Shown here one piece after another: positions 1-7,498 of a stretch of DNA of 64,000 nucleotides (position 1 is the stretch's first letter; each line of letters opens with the position of its first letter). Origin of the DNA: Alsobacter ponti. GTDB taxonomy: Bacteria > Pseudomonadota > Alphaproteobacteria > Rhizobiales > Beijerinckiaceae. Made by a program: the position numbers and the translations under genes. The notes under the pieces are model-generated. The model ran no database searches. It saw only the letters and a list, made by a program, of their open reading frames with translations, and was not told the DNA's origin. The stretch lies in NCBI RefSeq assembly GCF_024294805.1, contig NZ_JANCLU010000001.1, positions 124,001 to 188,000 of the forward strand. Reading direction: 5' to 3'.

Positions 1-163
1 CAAGGACGTCTCGGCGTTCCTGATGTGGGCGGCCGAGCCGCACCTCGAGGCGCGCAAGGAGCTCGGCTTCAAGACGCTGGTCTTCCTGCTGCTGTTCGCC
101 GGCCTGCTCTACTTCACCAAGAAGCGCATCTGGAGCCGCGTCGAGGGCCACGCGCACGCGTGA
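1..163 (+). CDS. petC: Cytochrome c1, C-terminal end (partial)
   Basis: Only the last 53 codons are present; the gene enters from the left edge in the frame that starts at base 2. The encoded end contains FLMWAAEPHLEARKELGF, then a hydrophobic segment ending LLYFTKKRIW. This is the C-terminal membrane anchor of cytochrome c1 of the bc1 complex, and the WAAEP and YFTKK motifs are characteristic. The protein would carry electrons from the Rieske centre to cytochrome c, with the haem domain in the periplasm and this helix in the inner membrane. In alphaproteobacteria petC is normally the last gene of petABC, and a terminator follows here, which fits. In some species petB and petC are fused, and the fragment cannot exclude that. 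Confidence 0.85.
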   Translation, partial: KDVSAFLMWAAEPHLEARKELGFKTLVFLLLFAGLLYFTKKRIWSRVEGHAHA

Positions 164-187
164 TCCCACCGCCGGTTGAGGTTGGAG

Positions 188-213
188 AAAGGCTCCGGAG
201 ACGGGGCCTTTTT
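188..213 (+). terminator. Rho-independent terminator after petC
   Basis: Stem AAGGCTCCG (189-197), loop GAGA, stem CGGGGCCTT (202-210) with one G-T wobble, then a run of five T. It ends the pet transcript before mtnP. Confidence 0.75.
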
Positions 214-278
214 CCGTTTATTGCGGGATCGCGGGATCGGGCTACAACTCGCCCACCTCGCGCACGGGAGCGGCGGTC

Positions 279-1154
279 ATGGGGAAAGCGGTGCTGGGCG
301 TCATCGGAGGGTCCGGAGTCTACGACCTTCCCGGCCTGACCGACCTGCGCGAGGAGCGCGTCGAGAGCCCGTTCGGCTCGCCCTCCGATACGCTGCGCTT
401 CGGGCGGATCGGCGGGACGGAGATCGTCTTCCTGCCCCGGCACGGGCGCGGCCATCGCCTGTCCCCCTCCGACATCAACTACCGCGCCAATATCGACGCG
501 ATGAAGCGGGTGGGGGTGACCGACATCGTCTCCCTCTCCGCCTGCGGGTCGTTCCACGCGGAGCTCCCGCCCGGAACCTTCGTCGTCGTCGACCAGTACA
601 TCGACCGCACCTACCGCCGCGACAGCTCGTTCTTCGGCAAGGGCTGCGTCGCCCACGTGTCGATGGCCACGCCCGTCGGCCCCCGCCTCGCCGCGCGCGT
701 CGCCGAAGCGGCGGAGGCCGAAGCCGCGCCGGTGCGGCGCGGCGGCGTCTATGTCTGCATCGAGGGCCCGCAGTTCTCGAGCCGCGCCGAGTCTCTCGTC
801 TACAAGGCCATGGGCTGCGACGTGATCGGCATGACCGCGATGCCCGAGGCCAAGCTGGCGCGGGAGGCGGAGATCACCTTCGCCACCCTGGCGATGGTGA
901 CGGACTTCGACTGCTGGCACCCCGGACACGACGTCGTCGACGTGAAGGCGGTGGTGGACGTGATGAAGGACAATGTCGAGCGCGCCCGCCGCGTGCTGGC
1001 CCGGCTGGCGCGGGACTTCCCGGCCGAGCGCGAGGCCTGCCCGGCCGGCTCCCACCGCGCGCTCGACGACGCCATCATGACCGCGCCGGGCGCGCGCGAC
1101 GACGAGGTTCTGGCGCGCCTCGACGCCGTGGCCGGGCGCGTGCTGGGCCGCTGA
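279..1154 (+). CDS. mtnP: S-methyl-5'-thioadenosine phosphorylase
   Basis: A 291-residue cytoplasmic enzyme that splits methylthioadenosine with phosphate to adenine and methylthioribose 1-phosphate (methionine salvage, polyamine by-product recycling). It belongs to the PNP/MTAP family: GVIGGSG near residue 7 starts the fold, PRHGRGH carries the phosphate-binding residues, and IEGPQFSS and GMTAMPEAKLA line the active site. TDFDCW with its two aspartates favours 6-aminopurines, which supports MTAP over purine nucleoside phosphorylase. Full family length. The ATG at 279 has a GGGAG purine-rich stretch just upstream. The adenine it releases could be used by apt, encoded 550 bases downstream. A related MTI phosphorylase activity cannot be excluded from sequence. 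Confidence 0.92.
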   Translation: MGKAVLGVIGGSGVYDLPGLTDLREERVESPFGSPSDTLRFGRIGGTEIVFLPRHGRGHRLSPSDINYRANIDAMKRVGVTDIVSLSACGSFHAELPPGTFVVVDQYIDRTYRRDSSFFGKGCVAHVSMATPVGPRLAARVAEAAEAEAAPVRRGGVYVCIEGPQFSSRAESLVYKAMGCDVIGMTAMPEAKLAREAEITFATLAMVTDFDCWHPGHDVVDVKAVVDVMKDNVERARRVLARLARDFPAEREACPAGSHRALDDAIMTAPGARDDEVLARLDAVAGRVLGR

Positions 1155-1304
1155 GGCCCGCCGGCATCCGGAATTCCAGCCGAAGATCCCGTGTTCGGCG
1201 GAATGGACGTTGGAACGCGCGATCGCGGCGCTGTTCGGCGCGGAATCCGGGGCTGACGTTCGCCGTTTCGCACCGGAATCCGACCGACTGCGAACAGGCC
1301 GCCC

Positions 1305-1547
1305 TCAGCGCACCATCATCCAGCCGTGCTGCCCGAAGCCGAACAGGGTTCCCAGCACCATCGCCACGAAACCCATGATCACCCACAGGATCAGGGTGGC
1401 CGGGACCGCCGCCAGCGCCGCCTTGACGAAGAAGGCGACCAGCCGCCCGAAGGGGATGTCGATATCCGCGATCGTGACTCCGGCCGGCCTCGCCTCGACC
1501 CTGACCGCGCCGGTCTGGATCGGGCCGCCCTGGTTGGGAACGCTCAT
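1305..1547 (-). CDS. Small membrane protein, unknown function
   Basis: An 80-residue protein if translation starts at the ATG at 1547 ([13 protein letters not shown]). It has a polar N-terminal third, then one long hydrophobic stretch (about residues 36-66, [18 protein letters not shown]) and a short tail ending GWMMVR. I do not recognise the family; one or two membrane helices are predicted. The ATG has a GAGGAG Shine-Dalgarno 6 bases upstream, better than the in-frame GTG at 1568. It is transcribed away from apt, so the 160 bases between them should hold two promoters. The ribosome-binding site itself lies in a tandem repeat, described separately. Function unknown. Confidence 0.7.
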   Translation of the reverse strand: MSVPNQGGPIQTGAVRVEARPAGVTIADIDIPFGRLVAFFVKAALAAVPATLILWVIMGFVAMVLGTLFGFGQHGWMMVR

Positions 1548-1598
1548 GGCACACTCCTCATGGCACACTCCTCATGGCAAACCTCTCTCGGCAAACCT
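1543..1598. repeat. Tandem 14-bp repeat duplicating a ribosome-binding site
   Basis: Four adjoining 14-base units: CTCATGGCACACTC (1543-1556 and 1557-1570), CTCATGGCAAACCT (1571-1584) and CTCTCGGCAAACCT (1585-1598). Read on the minus strand the first two each contain GAGGAG or GAG-rich sequence followed by GTGTGCCATG, so the Shine-Dalgarno and start codon of the small membrane protein gene are repeated. Because 14 is not a multiple of three, the upper ATG copies are out of frame. Confidence 0.85.
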
Positions 1599-1706
1599 CC
1601 CGGGGAGGGTTGTGGTCGGGCGGGGGAGCGGGTCTATAGTGCCACCCCGCGCCGGAAGGCGCGAACCCAATCGCCGCTCCGCCTTGCCACCTCCCGCGAG
1701 CCCTCC

Positions 1707-2246
1707 ATGCCGTTTGCCACGAGCCTCAAAGACGCCATCCGGACGATCCCGGACTATCCCAAGCCCGGCATCATGTTCCGGGACATCACGACGCTGCTCG
1801 GCGACGCCCGCGCCTTCCGGCGCACGGTGGACGAGCTGGTGCAGCCCTACGCCGGAACGAAGATCGACAAGATCGCCGGCATCGAGGCCCGCGGCTTCAT
1901 CCTCGGCGGCGCGGTCGCGCACCAGCTCTCGGCGGGCTTCGTGCCGATCCGCAAGAAGGGCAAGCTGCCGCACACCGTCGTCTCGGTCGCCTACTCGCTC
2001 GAATACGGGCTCGACGAGATGGAGATGCACGAGGACGCCGTCGCGCCCGGCGAGCGCGTCATCCTCGTCGACGACCTGATCGCCACCGGCGGCACGGCGA
2101 CGGCCGCTGTCGAACTGCTGCGGCGGATCGGCGCGGAGGTCGCCGCCTGCGTGTTCGTGATCGACTTACCCGATCTCGGCGGGGCCGACCGGCTGCGCGC
2201 GCTGGACGTCCCGGTGCGCACCCTGATTTCGTTCGAGGGCCACTGA
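1707..2246 (+). CDS. apt: Adenine phosphoribosyltransferase
   Basis: A 179-residue cytoplasmic purine-salvage enzyme that joins adenine and PRPP to AMP. The N-terminus holds [11 protein letters not shown], typical of APRT. The PRPP-binding loop is [17 protein letters not shown] (about residues 118-134), and EARGFILG precedes it. Length is as expected. The open frame extends far upstream, but the start at 1707 ([11 protein letters not shown]) matches the family N-terminus. PRPP would come from the prs product encoded at 27.3 kb, and adenine from MtnP. Confidence 0.95.
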   Translation: MPFATSLKDAIRTIPDYPKPGIMFRDITTLLGDARAFRRTVDELVQPYAGTKIDKIAGIEARGFILGGAVAHQLSAGFVPIRKKGKLPHTVVSVAYSLEYGLDEMEMHEDAVAPGERVILVDDLIATGGTATAAVELLRRIGAEVAACVFVIDLPDLGGADRLRALDVPVRTLISFEGH

Positions 2247-2277
2247 GCCCTCGTCCGCGCCAATGCGGGAGACATCC

Positions 2278-3042
2278 ATGATCGAAGACCTCAAAGGCAA
2301 GGTCGCCCTCGTCACGGGCGCGAGCACCGGCATCGGCGCGGCGGCGGCGAAAGGCTTCGCCGCCAACGGCGTCAAGGTCGCCGTCCACTACAACGCCAGC
2401 GCGGACGCGGCCCGGGCCGTGGTCGACGCCATCCGCGACGCCGGGGGCGAGGCCATGGCCGTGCGCGGCGACGTCACACGCCCCGAGGACGTGAAGCGCA
2501 TCGTCGCCGAGACGCTCGGCGCGTTCGGGCGCATCGACGTGCTCGTCAACAACGCCGGCGGCATGCTCGGGCGGCGGGCGCTCGCCGAGATCGACGACGC
2601 GCACTACGAGCGCGTCATGCAGCTCAACGCCTGGTCGGTGCTCGCCTTCATGCGCGAGATCCAGCCGGTCATGAGGGCCCAGGGCGGGGGCGCGATCATC
2701 AACGTGACCTCCATCGCCGCCCGGAACGGCGGCGGAGGCGGGGCCGTGCTCTACGCCGCCTCCAAGGCGTTTGTGTCGAATTTCACGCGCGGCATGGCGA
2801 AGGAGCTTTGGGCGGACCGCATCCGCGTCAACGGGGTGGCGCCGGGGGTCATCGACACGCCGTTCCACGATCGCTACTCGAATGCGCAGCAGATCGAGGC
2901 CATGCGCCAGAGCGTGCCGATGGGGCGCGTCGGCGCGCCGGACGACTGCGTGGGAGCGTTCCTGTTCCTCGCCTCCGACGCGCTCTCCGGCTACATGATC
3001 GGCCAGATCCTCGAGGTGAACGGCGGCCAGCTGATGCCCTGA
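2278..3042 (+). CDS. SDR family NAD(P)-dependent oxidoreductase
   Basis: A 254-residue classical short-chain dehydrogenase. The nucleotide-binding TGASTGIG motif lies near residue 15, NNAGG near 90, and the catalytic Ser and YAASK (Tyr-x3-Lys) near 145-165. The tail GQILEVNGGQLMP matches the usual C-terminus. The ATG at 2278 is preferred over 2263 because GGGAGA lies 6 bases upstream. It follows apt by 31 bases and could be cotranscribed. Resembles 3-oxoacyl-ACP reductase-like or glucose dehydrogenase-like SDRs; the substrate cannot be read from sequence. It converges with the MaoC genes, which may hint at acyl substrates. Confidence 0.85.
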   Translation: MIEDLKGKVALVTGASTGIGAAAAKGFAANGVKVAVHYNASADAARAVVDAIRDAGGEAMAVRGDVTRPEDVKRIVAETLGAFGRIDVLVNNAGGMLGRRALAEIDDAHYERVMQLNAWSVLAFMREIQPVMRAQGGGAIINVTSIAARNGGGGGAVLYAASKAFVSNFTRGMAKELWADRIRVNGVAPGVIDTPFHDRYSNAQQIEAMRQSVPMGRVGAPDDCVGAFLFLASDALSGYMIGQILEVNGGQLMP

Positions 3043-3043
3043 G

Positions 3044-3065
3044 GCCCGCCGGTCAGTCGGCGGGC
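3044..3065. terminator. Bidirectional hairpin between convergent genes
   Basis: Perfect stem GCCCGCCG / CGGCGGGC with loop GTCAGT. The stop codon of the leftward MaoC gene lies in the loop and the SDR stop lies just before the left arm. There is no long T-run on either strand, so termination strength is uncertain. Confidence 0.45.
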
Positions 3066-3535
3066 TTCATCGGCCAGAACACCGAGCCGTTAAACTCGAA
3101 GACGCGCTCGCCGACCTGATTGACGCCGGTGTTGTGGTGGCTGACCAGACCCCACCCCGGGCGCGAGGCGACCGGCCGCTTGGCGGTGACGGTCGAACGG
3201 AACGTCACGGTGTCGCCGGCCCGCACCGGCCGGAGCCAGCGCAGGTCGCGGAAGCCGGGCGACGGCCCGAGCCGCACCGGGGGCAGCCCCGCCGCCTCGC
3301 GCTCGGCCTCGATCCGCTTGCGGTGCTCGACCATCTTCGACATCCATACCGCGGCCGTGTGCCAGCCGGAGGCGCACAGCGCGCCGAAATGGCTGCGTCG
3401 GCCGGCCTCCTCGTCGAGGTGAAACGCCTGGGGGTCGTAGGAGGCGGCGAAGGCCTTGATCTCGTCGGCGGTGAACAGGTGCGCGCCCAGCTCTGCGGTA
3501 TCGCCGATCTCGAGCTCCTCGTAGAAGCCGCTCAT
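3053..3535 (-). CDS. MaoC-like (R)-specific hydratase, second of a pair
   Basis: A 160-residue single hot-dog domain of the MaoC dehydratase family (about 1-150). The catalytic Asp-x4-His is present in YDPQAFHLDE (near residues 33-42) and is followed by CASGWHT. A later LRPVRAGDTV segment is also typical. Such proteins hydrate enoyl-CoA or related thioesters. It begins inside the stop of the preceding MaoC gene (ATGA overlap), so the two are translationally coupled and may form a heterodimer. The longer frame to 3727 is only the shadow of that upstream gene. The acyl substrate is unknown. Confidence 0.85.
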   Translation of the reverse strand: MSGFYEELEIGDTAELGAHLFTADEIKAFAASYDPQAFHLDEEAGRRSHFGALCASGWHTAAVWMSKMVEHRKRIEAEREAAGLPPVRLGPSPGFRDLRWLRPVRAGDTVTFRSTVTAKRPVASRPGWGLVSHHNTGVNQVGERVFEFNGSVFWPMKPAD

Positions 3536-3993
3536 GCCGCCTCTCCCGCGCCGCGACGCCCGAAAATCACGCTGTTCGTCTGCTCCATCACGACGGCGCC
3601 GTCCTGGTTCGTCACCTCGAAGCGAAACCGCACATAGCCCCGGTCGGCGCGCGTCGCCGAGGGCCGGGCCTCGAGAACGGTCATGCGCACGCCGAGCACG
3701 TCGCCCGGCCGCACGGGCCGCAGCCATTTCAGCTCGTCGATTCCCGGCGCGCCCATTCCAGTGGAGTCGCGCAGAACATTGTCGGCGAACAGGCGCATCA
3801 GCATCGCGCAGGTGTGCCAGCCGGAGGCGGCGAGCCCTCCCAGCATCGAGGTGGAGGCGGCGGCCTCGTCGAGGTGCATGGGCTGGGCGTCGAAACGGCT
3901 CGCGAAGGCGACGATTTCCTCGCGCGTGACCTTGTAGGCTCCGTAGGTCGACACCGCGCCGGGGACGAAATCCTCAAAGGCAAGAGAGGTCAT
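3532..3993 (-). CDS. MaoC-like (R)-specific hydratase, first of a pair
   Basis: A 153-residue hot-dog fold protein with the same Asp-x4-His motif (FDAQPMHLDE) and AASGWHT, and LRPVRPGDVL in the second half, so it is a paralogue of the gene that follows. Both copies keep the catalytic dyad. The start at 3993 (MTSLAFEDFVPG) fits the family; an in-frame extension to 4071 has no support. Overlap with the next gene is 4 bases (ATGA). Probably acts on CoA thioesters in the cytoplasm; pathway not determinable. Confidence 0.85.
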   Translation of the reverse strand: MTSLAFEDFVPGAVSTYGAYKVTREEIVAFASRFDAQPMHLDEAAASTSMLGGLAASGWHTCAMLMRLFADNVLRDSTGMGAPGIDELKWLRPVRPGDVLGVRMTVLEARPSATRADRGYVRFRFEVTNQDGAVVMEQTNSVIFGRRGAGEAA

Positions 3994-4176
3994 CGGCGCT
4001 CCGCGTCCTGGCGTTCCCCAGCGGTCTAGCGGAACCGAGGGCCCCAGATCAACCTCAACCGTCGACGGCAATTCCGGAACAGTTGATGCTTTTTAAGGAG
4101 CGTGTCCTTGTTGCACTTGACCGTAGCAACCTGGAGAAGCATCGTTCCAGGTGATTTCGACCCGGAGATTTTGACG

Positions 4177-4620
4177 ATGCGTCACGTCGTGCTGACCGCG
4201 TTCGCTGCGCTGGCCCTTGTGTCCGCCGCGCGGGCGGAGACGAACATGCCCGCCGAGCAGTGGGCGGTTCCGTACACGGCCTCGCCCTCGGCGATTCCGC
4301 CGTGCACGGCGCCGGAGGTGCTGGCCAAGATCCAGACCCGGTTCGCCGACACCGAAGCGTCGTTCTGGTCGTCGAACCTGTCCATCGTGTCGATCGACAA
4401 GGTCCGCGCCATCGGCTTCCGTCCCTGGGGGCTGGACTTCATTCCGCGCCAGTTCTGCACGGGCGTGGCGACGACGTCGGACGGGCACCGGCGGCAGGTC
4501 AACTTCTCCATCATCGAGGACGGCGGCATCATCGGTTGGGGCTGGGGCGTGCAGTGGTGCGTCGTTGGCCTCGACCGCAGTCTGGCCTACGCGCCGGCCT
4601 GCAAGCAGGCGCTGCCGTAG
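4177..4620 (+). CDS. Putative secreted protein, unknown function
   Basis: A 147-residue protein with a signal peptide MRHVVLTAFAALALVSAARA followed by ETNMPAEQW. The mature part (about 125 residues) has several cysteines (PPCTAPEV, RQFCTGVA, VQWCVVG, ACKQALP), which could form disulfides in the periplasm, and an aromatic glycine-rich stretch GWGWGVQW. I recognise no enzyme motif. The ATG at 4177 is preferred over the upstream 4102 start because it gives a clean signal peptide and has GGAGA upstream. It precedes the secreted RNase T2 gene by 84 bases, so the two may be expressed together. Confidence 0.7.
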   Translation: MRHVVLTAFAALALVSAARAETNMPAEQWAVPYTASPSAIPPCTAPEVLAKIQTRFADTEASFWSSNLSIVSIDKVRAIGFRPWGLDFIPRQFCTGVATTSDGHRRQVNFSIIEDGGIIGWGWGVQWCVVGLDRSLAYAPACKQALP

Positions 4621-4704
4621 GACGAGGGGCATATCCCAAACCCCGCGAATTTGCTCTAGCGTGGCAGCCTGACGGTCCGTCTGGATTTCAGGTAGAGGAT
4701 TGCC

Positions 4705-5376
4705 ATGTTTCTCCGTCGCTTTTTGACGATACTTGCGCTCGTGGGGCTCGTTTCGTGCGCCGCGACCGGCTCGCAGGCCCAGGAGCGGCGCGGGGCCACG
4801 CCGGGCGATTTCGATTTCTACGTGCTCGCGCTGTCTTGGTCGCCCGGCTTCTGCGGCGCCGGGGGCGGCGACGGCAAGAGCCTCGACCAGTGCCGCGCGG
4901 GGGCCGAGCTGGGCTTCGTCGTGCACGGCCTCTGGCCGCAGGGGGAGCGCGGCTTTCCGGTCGACTGCGCCCCCGCCAACCGCACGCCGTCCCGGCTGGC
5001 GATCGAGAGCGCCAAGGACCTCTATCCGGACGAGGGGCTCGCCCGTTACCAGTGGCGCAAGCACGGCACGTGCTCGGGCGTGAGCCCGACGGACTATTAC
5101 GCCGGCGTGCGGACCGCGCGCGACCGCGTCGCCATCCCCGCCGCGTTGCGGTCACCCCGGGAGGCGCAGACCTGGACGGCGGTCGATCTGGAGCGGGCCT
5201 TCGTCGCGGCCAATCCGGGATTGCGGGCCGATATGCTCTCCATCGCCTGCCGGGGCGAGGTTCTGCAGGAGGTGCGCGTCTGCTTCTCCAAGGACCTACG
5301 CGGGTTCCAGACCTGCCCCGAGGTCGACCGGCGCGGCTGCCGGGCGCGGCAGATCACCGTTCCGCCGGTCCGCTGA
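4705..5376 (+). CDS. Ribonuclease T2 family protein, exported
   Basis: A 223-residue exported endoribonuclease. Residues 1-26 form a signal peptide; it contains LVSC, so a lipoprotein form is also possible. The two conserved active-site segments of the T2 family are present: FVVHGLWPQ (CAS I, catalytic His) and QWRKHGTCSG (CAS II, Glu replaced in context, catalytic His and Lys-His pair). Several cysteines suggest disulfides. E. coli RNase I is the best known bacterial relative and degrades RNA in the periplasm to nucleotides. It lies between another secreted protein gene and rlmJ. Confidence 0.9.
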   Translation: MFLRRFLTILALVGLVSCAATGSQAQERRGATPGDFDFYVLALSWSPGFCGAGGGDGKSLDQCRAGAELGFVVHGLWPQGERGFPVDCAPANRTPSRLAIESAKDLYPDEGLARYQWRKHGTCSGVSPTDYYAGVRTARDRVAIPAALRSPREAQTWTAVDLERAFVAANPGLRADMLSIACRGEVLQEVRVCFSKDLRGFQTCPEVDRRGCRARQITVPPVR

Positions 5377-5425
5377 ACCGACTCGCGCCGGTTGACGGCG
5401 GCGGCGGGATTTCTCTACTGGCGGC

Positions 5426-6274
5426 ATGAACTATCGCCACGCCTTTCATGCCGGCAACTTCGCCGACGTGCTCAAGCACGCCGTCTTTGCGCTCATTCTC
5501 GATTATCTCGGGCGCAAGGAAGCTCCCTTCCGCGTCATCGACACGCATGCCGGGGTGGGCCTCTACGATTTGGGCGGCGACGAGGCCCAGCGCACCGGCG
5601 AGTGGGCCGGGGGCCTCGGCCGAGTGGAGGCGGCGTCCCCGCCGGCCGAGATCGCCGCGCTGCTCGCCCCGTGGCGCGGCGTGGTCGAGGAGGTGCGCCA
5701 GGATCACGGGCCCAGCATCTATCCCGGCTCGCCGGAACTCGCGCGAAGGCTGACGCGCCGGCAGGACCGGCTCGTCTTCATCGAGAAGCATCCCGTCGAC
5801 GCCGGCCTGCTCGCGGAGAACATGCGGCGGGACGCGCGGGTGAAGGCGATCGAGCTCGACGGCTGGGTCGCGCTCAACGCCTATGTCCCGCCCAAGGAAC
5901 GTCGCGGCGTGGTGCTGATCGACCCGCCCTTCGAGGAGCCCGGCGAACTCGCCCGCATGGCCCGCGCCCTCGCCGGGGCCTACGGGAAGTGGCGCACGGG
6001 GGTCTATGTGCTCTGGTATCCGATCAAGGACCGCCGGGACACGGACCGGTTCGCGGCCGAGTGCGCCGCGGGGCCGGCCGAGAAGATACTGCGGCTCGAA
6101 CTGATGCTCAACGACGGGCGCGATCCGACGCGGCTCAACGGCAGCGGTCTCCTCGTCGTCAACCCGCCCTGGACGCTGGCGCGGGACGGCGCGGCGTTGC
6201 TGCCCTGGCTCGCCGCCACGCTTGGCGGGCCCGGCGCGCGCGGCGCATGCGAATGGCTGGCCGGCGGAGACTGA
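5426..6274 (+). CDS. rlmJ: 23S rRNA (adenine(2030)-N(6))-methyltransferase
   Basis: A 282-residue SAM-dependent RNA methyltransferase. The opening MNYRHAFHAGNFADVLKH is diagnostic for RlmJ. The SAM site DTHAGVG lies near residue 40, and the catalytic DPPFE (an N6-adenine methylase motif IV variant) near 165. In E. coli it methylates A2030 of 23S rRNA. Length and both motifs are normal. It follows RNase T2 by 49 bases. About 220 bases of relatively AT-rich leader separate it from the cold-shock gene. Confidence 0.93.
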   Translation: MNYRHAFHAGNFADVLKHAVFALILDYLGRKEAPFRVIDTHAGVGLYDLGGDEAQRTGEWAGGLGRVEAASPPAEIAALLAPWRGVVEEVRQDHGPSIYPGSPELARRLTRRQDRLVFIEKHPVDAGLLAENMRRDARVKAIELDGWVALNAYVPPKERRGVVLIDPPFEEPGELARMARALAGAYGKWRTGVYVLWYPIKDRRDTDRFAAECAAGPAEKILRLELMLNDGRDPTRLNGSGLLVVNPPWTLARDGAALLPWLAATLGGPGARGACEWLAGGD

Positions 6275-6498
6275 AAACAGTACGAAATTGATCGAAGTTC
6301 ACCCGTCAACCGACAACTGGTTTACGGTTGCATATCGCTTCGCTTTAGCCGACAAATCATGATCGAGTGCGCCCTCTCGACGGCGGAGGCGGCCGATCTC
6401 GCATTGCGAATCCGGCTCCGATCGCCGCTGGGCTGGCCCTCGTGCGCGGGCGGACGCGCAGACACGCCGGCCAGTCGCCGGTGAGGGGAGCGGTGAGC

Positions 6499-6720
6499 AT
6501 GCCTCAGCAGGGGATCGTGAAGTTCTTCAACACGGACAAGGGCTACGGCTTCATCAAGCCGGATGACGGTGGGCGCGACATTTTCGTCCACGTGACGGCC
6601 GTCTCGCGCGCCGGCCTGCAGTCGCTGGACCAGGGCCAGAAAGTGTCGTTCGAAATCGAGCCCGACAAGAAGGGCAAGGGTCCGAAGGCCGTCGACATCG
6701 TCGTGCTGTCGGACGCGTGA
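6499..6720 (+). CDS. Cold-shock domain protein (CspA family)
   Basis: A 73-residue single cold-shock domain. RNP1 is KGYGFIKP and RNP2 is DIFVHVTAV; both aromatic sets are intact, so it should bind single-stranded RNA or DNA. The start at 6499 (MPQQGIVKFF) follows GAGGGGAG. The leader from 6275 is about 220 bases and less GC-rich at its left end, as expected for csp genes that are regulated through the 5' UTR, but I cannot show a specific fold. Possible roles are RNA chaperone or antiterminator. Confidence 0.92.
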   Translation: MPQQGIVKFFNTDKGYGFIKPDDGGRDIFVHVTAVSRAGLQSLDQGQKVSFEIEPDKKGKGPKAVDIVVLSDA

Positions 6721-6775
6721 CCGGGCGGCGACGTCGCCCCTCCATGCGCACGCGCGGCGGCGCGGGCCAACCGGG

Positions 6776-6804
6776 TTGACAGACTCGGCACGGTGATCGG
6801 ACAT
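6776..6804 (+). promoter_or_regulatory. Candidate promoter for the GST gene
   Basis: A perfect TTGACA at 6776-6781 lies 58 bases before the GST start codon. At 17-base spacing the -10 would be GGACAT, which is poor. The site is supported by the -35 only. Confidence 0.35.
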
Positions 6805-6838
6805 CCCGTGCCACAGTCCTCCACGCCCGGAGCATCCC

Positions 6839-7432
6839 ATGCAGCTTCGCTATTCGCCGGCCTCTCCCTTCGCGCGCAAGGTGGTCATCGCGGCCCACCT
6901 GCTCGGCCTGAAGGACCGCATCGCGGTGACGACGACCGACACGGTCAACCCCGACGCCGCGTTCCTGGCCGAGAACCCGCTGGGCAAGATCCCCGCTTTG
7001 GTCCTCGACGACGGCGAGGTGCTGTTCGATTCCCGCGTCATCCTCGACTATCTGGACCAGCTCTCGGGCGGCCGGCTGATTGCCGGCGGGTCGGCCCGCT
7101 TCGCCGATTTGCGCCTCGAGGCGTTGGCCGACGGCGTCATGGACGCCGCGCTGCTGCAGATCTACGAGACGCGCTTCCGTGACGAGGCGGGGCGCAGCCC
7201 GGCCTGGGTCGCCCGGCAGGCCGCCAAGGTGGACCGCGCCCTCGCGGTTCTCGAGGCGGCGCCTCCGTCGCTGGACGCCATCACGGTCGGGCCGATCGCG
7301 GTGGCCTGCGCGCTGGGCTATCTCGACCTGCGCTTCGGTGGGGCGTGGCGCGCCGGCCATCCCCGGCTCGTCGCCTGGCTCGACGCCTTCGCCGCGCGCG
7401 TCCCCGCCTTCGAGGCGACACGGCCGGCCTGA
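6839..7432 (+). CDS. Glutathione S-transferase family protein
   Basis: A 197-residue cytosolic protein with an N-terminal thioredoxin-like domain (SPASPFARKVVIAAHLLGL, then NPLGKIPAL and the SRVILDYLD motif around residues 65-75) and an all-helical C-terminal domain. The SP.SP.ARK start is typical of beta-like bacterial GSTs in which a serine or cysteine near residue 10 contacts glutathione. Substrate unknown; candidates are detoxification or peroxide reduction. A strong terminator follows. Confidence 0.88.
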   Translation: MQLRYSPASPFARKVVIAAHLLGLKDRIAVTTTDTVNPDAAFLAENPLGKIPALVLDDGEVLFDSRVILDYLDQLSGGRLIAGGSARFADLRLEALADGVMDAALLQIYETRFRDEAGRSPAWVARQAAKVDRALAVLEAAPPSLDAITVGPIAVACALGYLDLRFGGAWRAGHPRLVAWLDAFAARVPAFEATRPA

Positions 7433-7442
7433 GCCGCCAACG

Positions 7443-7473
7443 AAAAAGGCGCCCGGCCAGGCCGGGCGCCTTC
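7443..7473. terminator. Bidirectional terminator between GST and barrel gene
   Basis: A nearly uninterrupted inverted repeat AAGGCGCCCGGCC / GGCCGGGCGCCTT flanked by an A-run on the left, giving a T-run for leftward transcription. It separates two convergent genes. Confidence 0.75.
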
Positions 7474-7498
7474 GACGCTTCGGGGGGTCAGCCGGGCG

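Noticed and set aside
4093-5064. Minus-strand frame of 323 codons opposite the secreted protein and RNase T2 genes
   Set aside because: The plus-strand genes have signal peptides and T2 motifs; the antisense frame has none.
4705-5376. RNase T2 as part of a toxin secretion or polymorphic toxin system
   Set aside because: It has a plain signal peptide, no N-terminal trafficking domain and no immunity-like neighbour.
6727-6740. GGCGACGTCGCC palindrome after the cold-shock gene as a terminator
   Set aside because: Perfect 12-bp palindrome but no loop and no T-run; more likely chance in GC-rich DNA.
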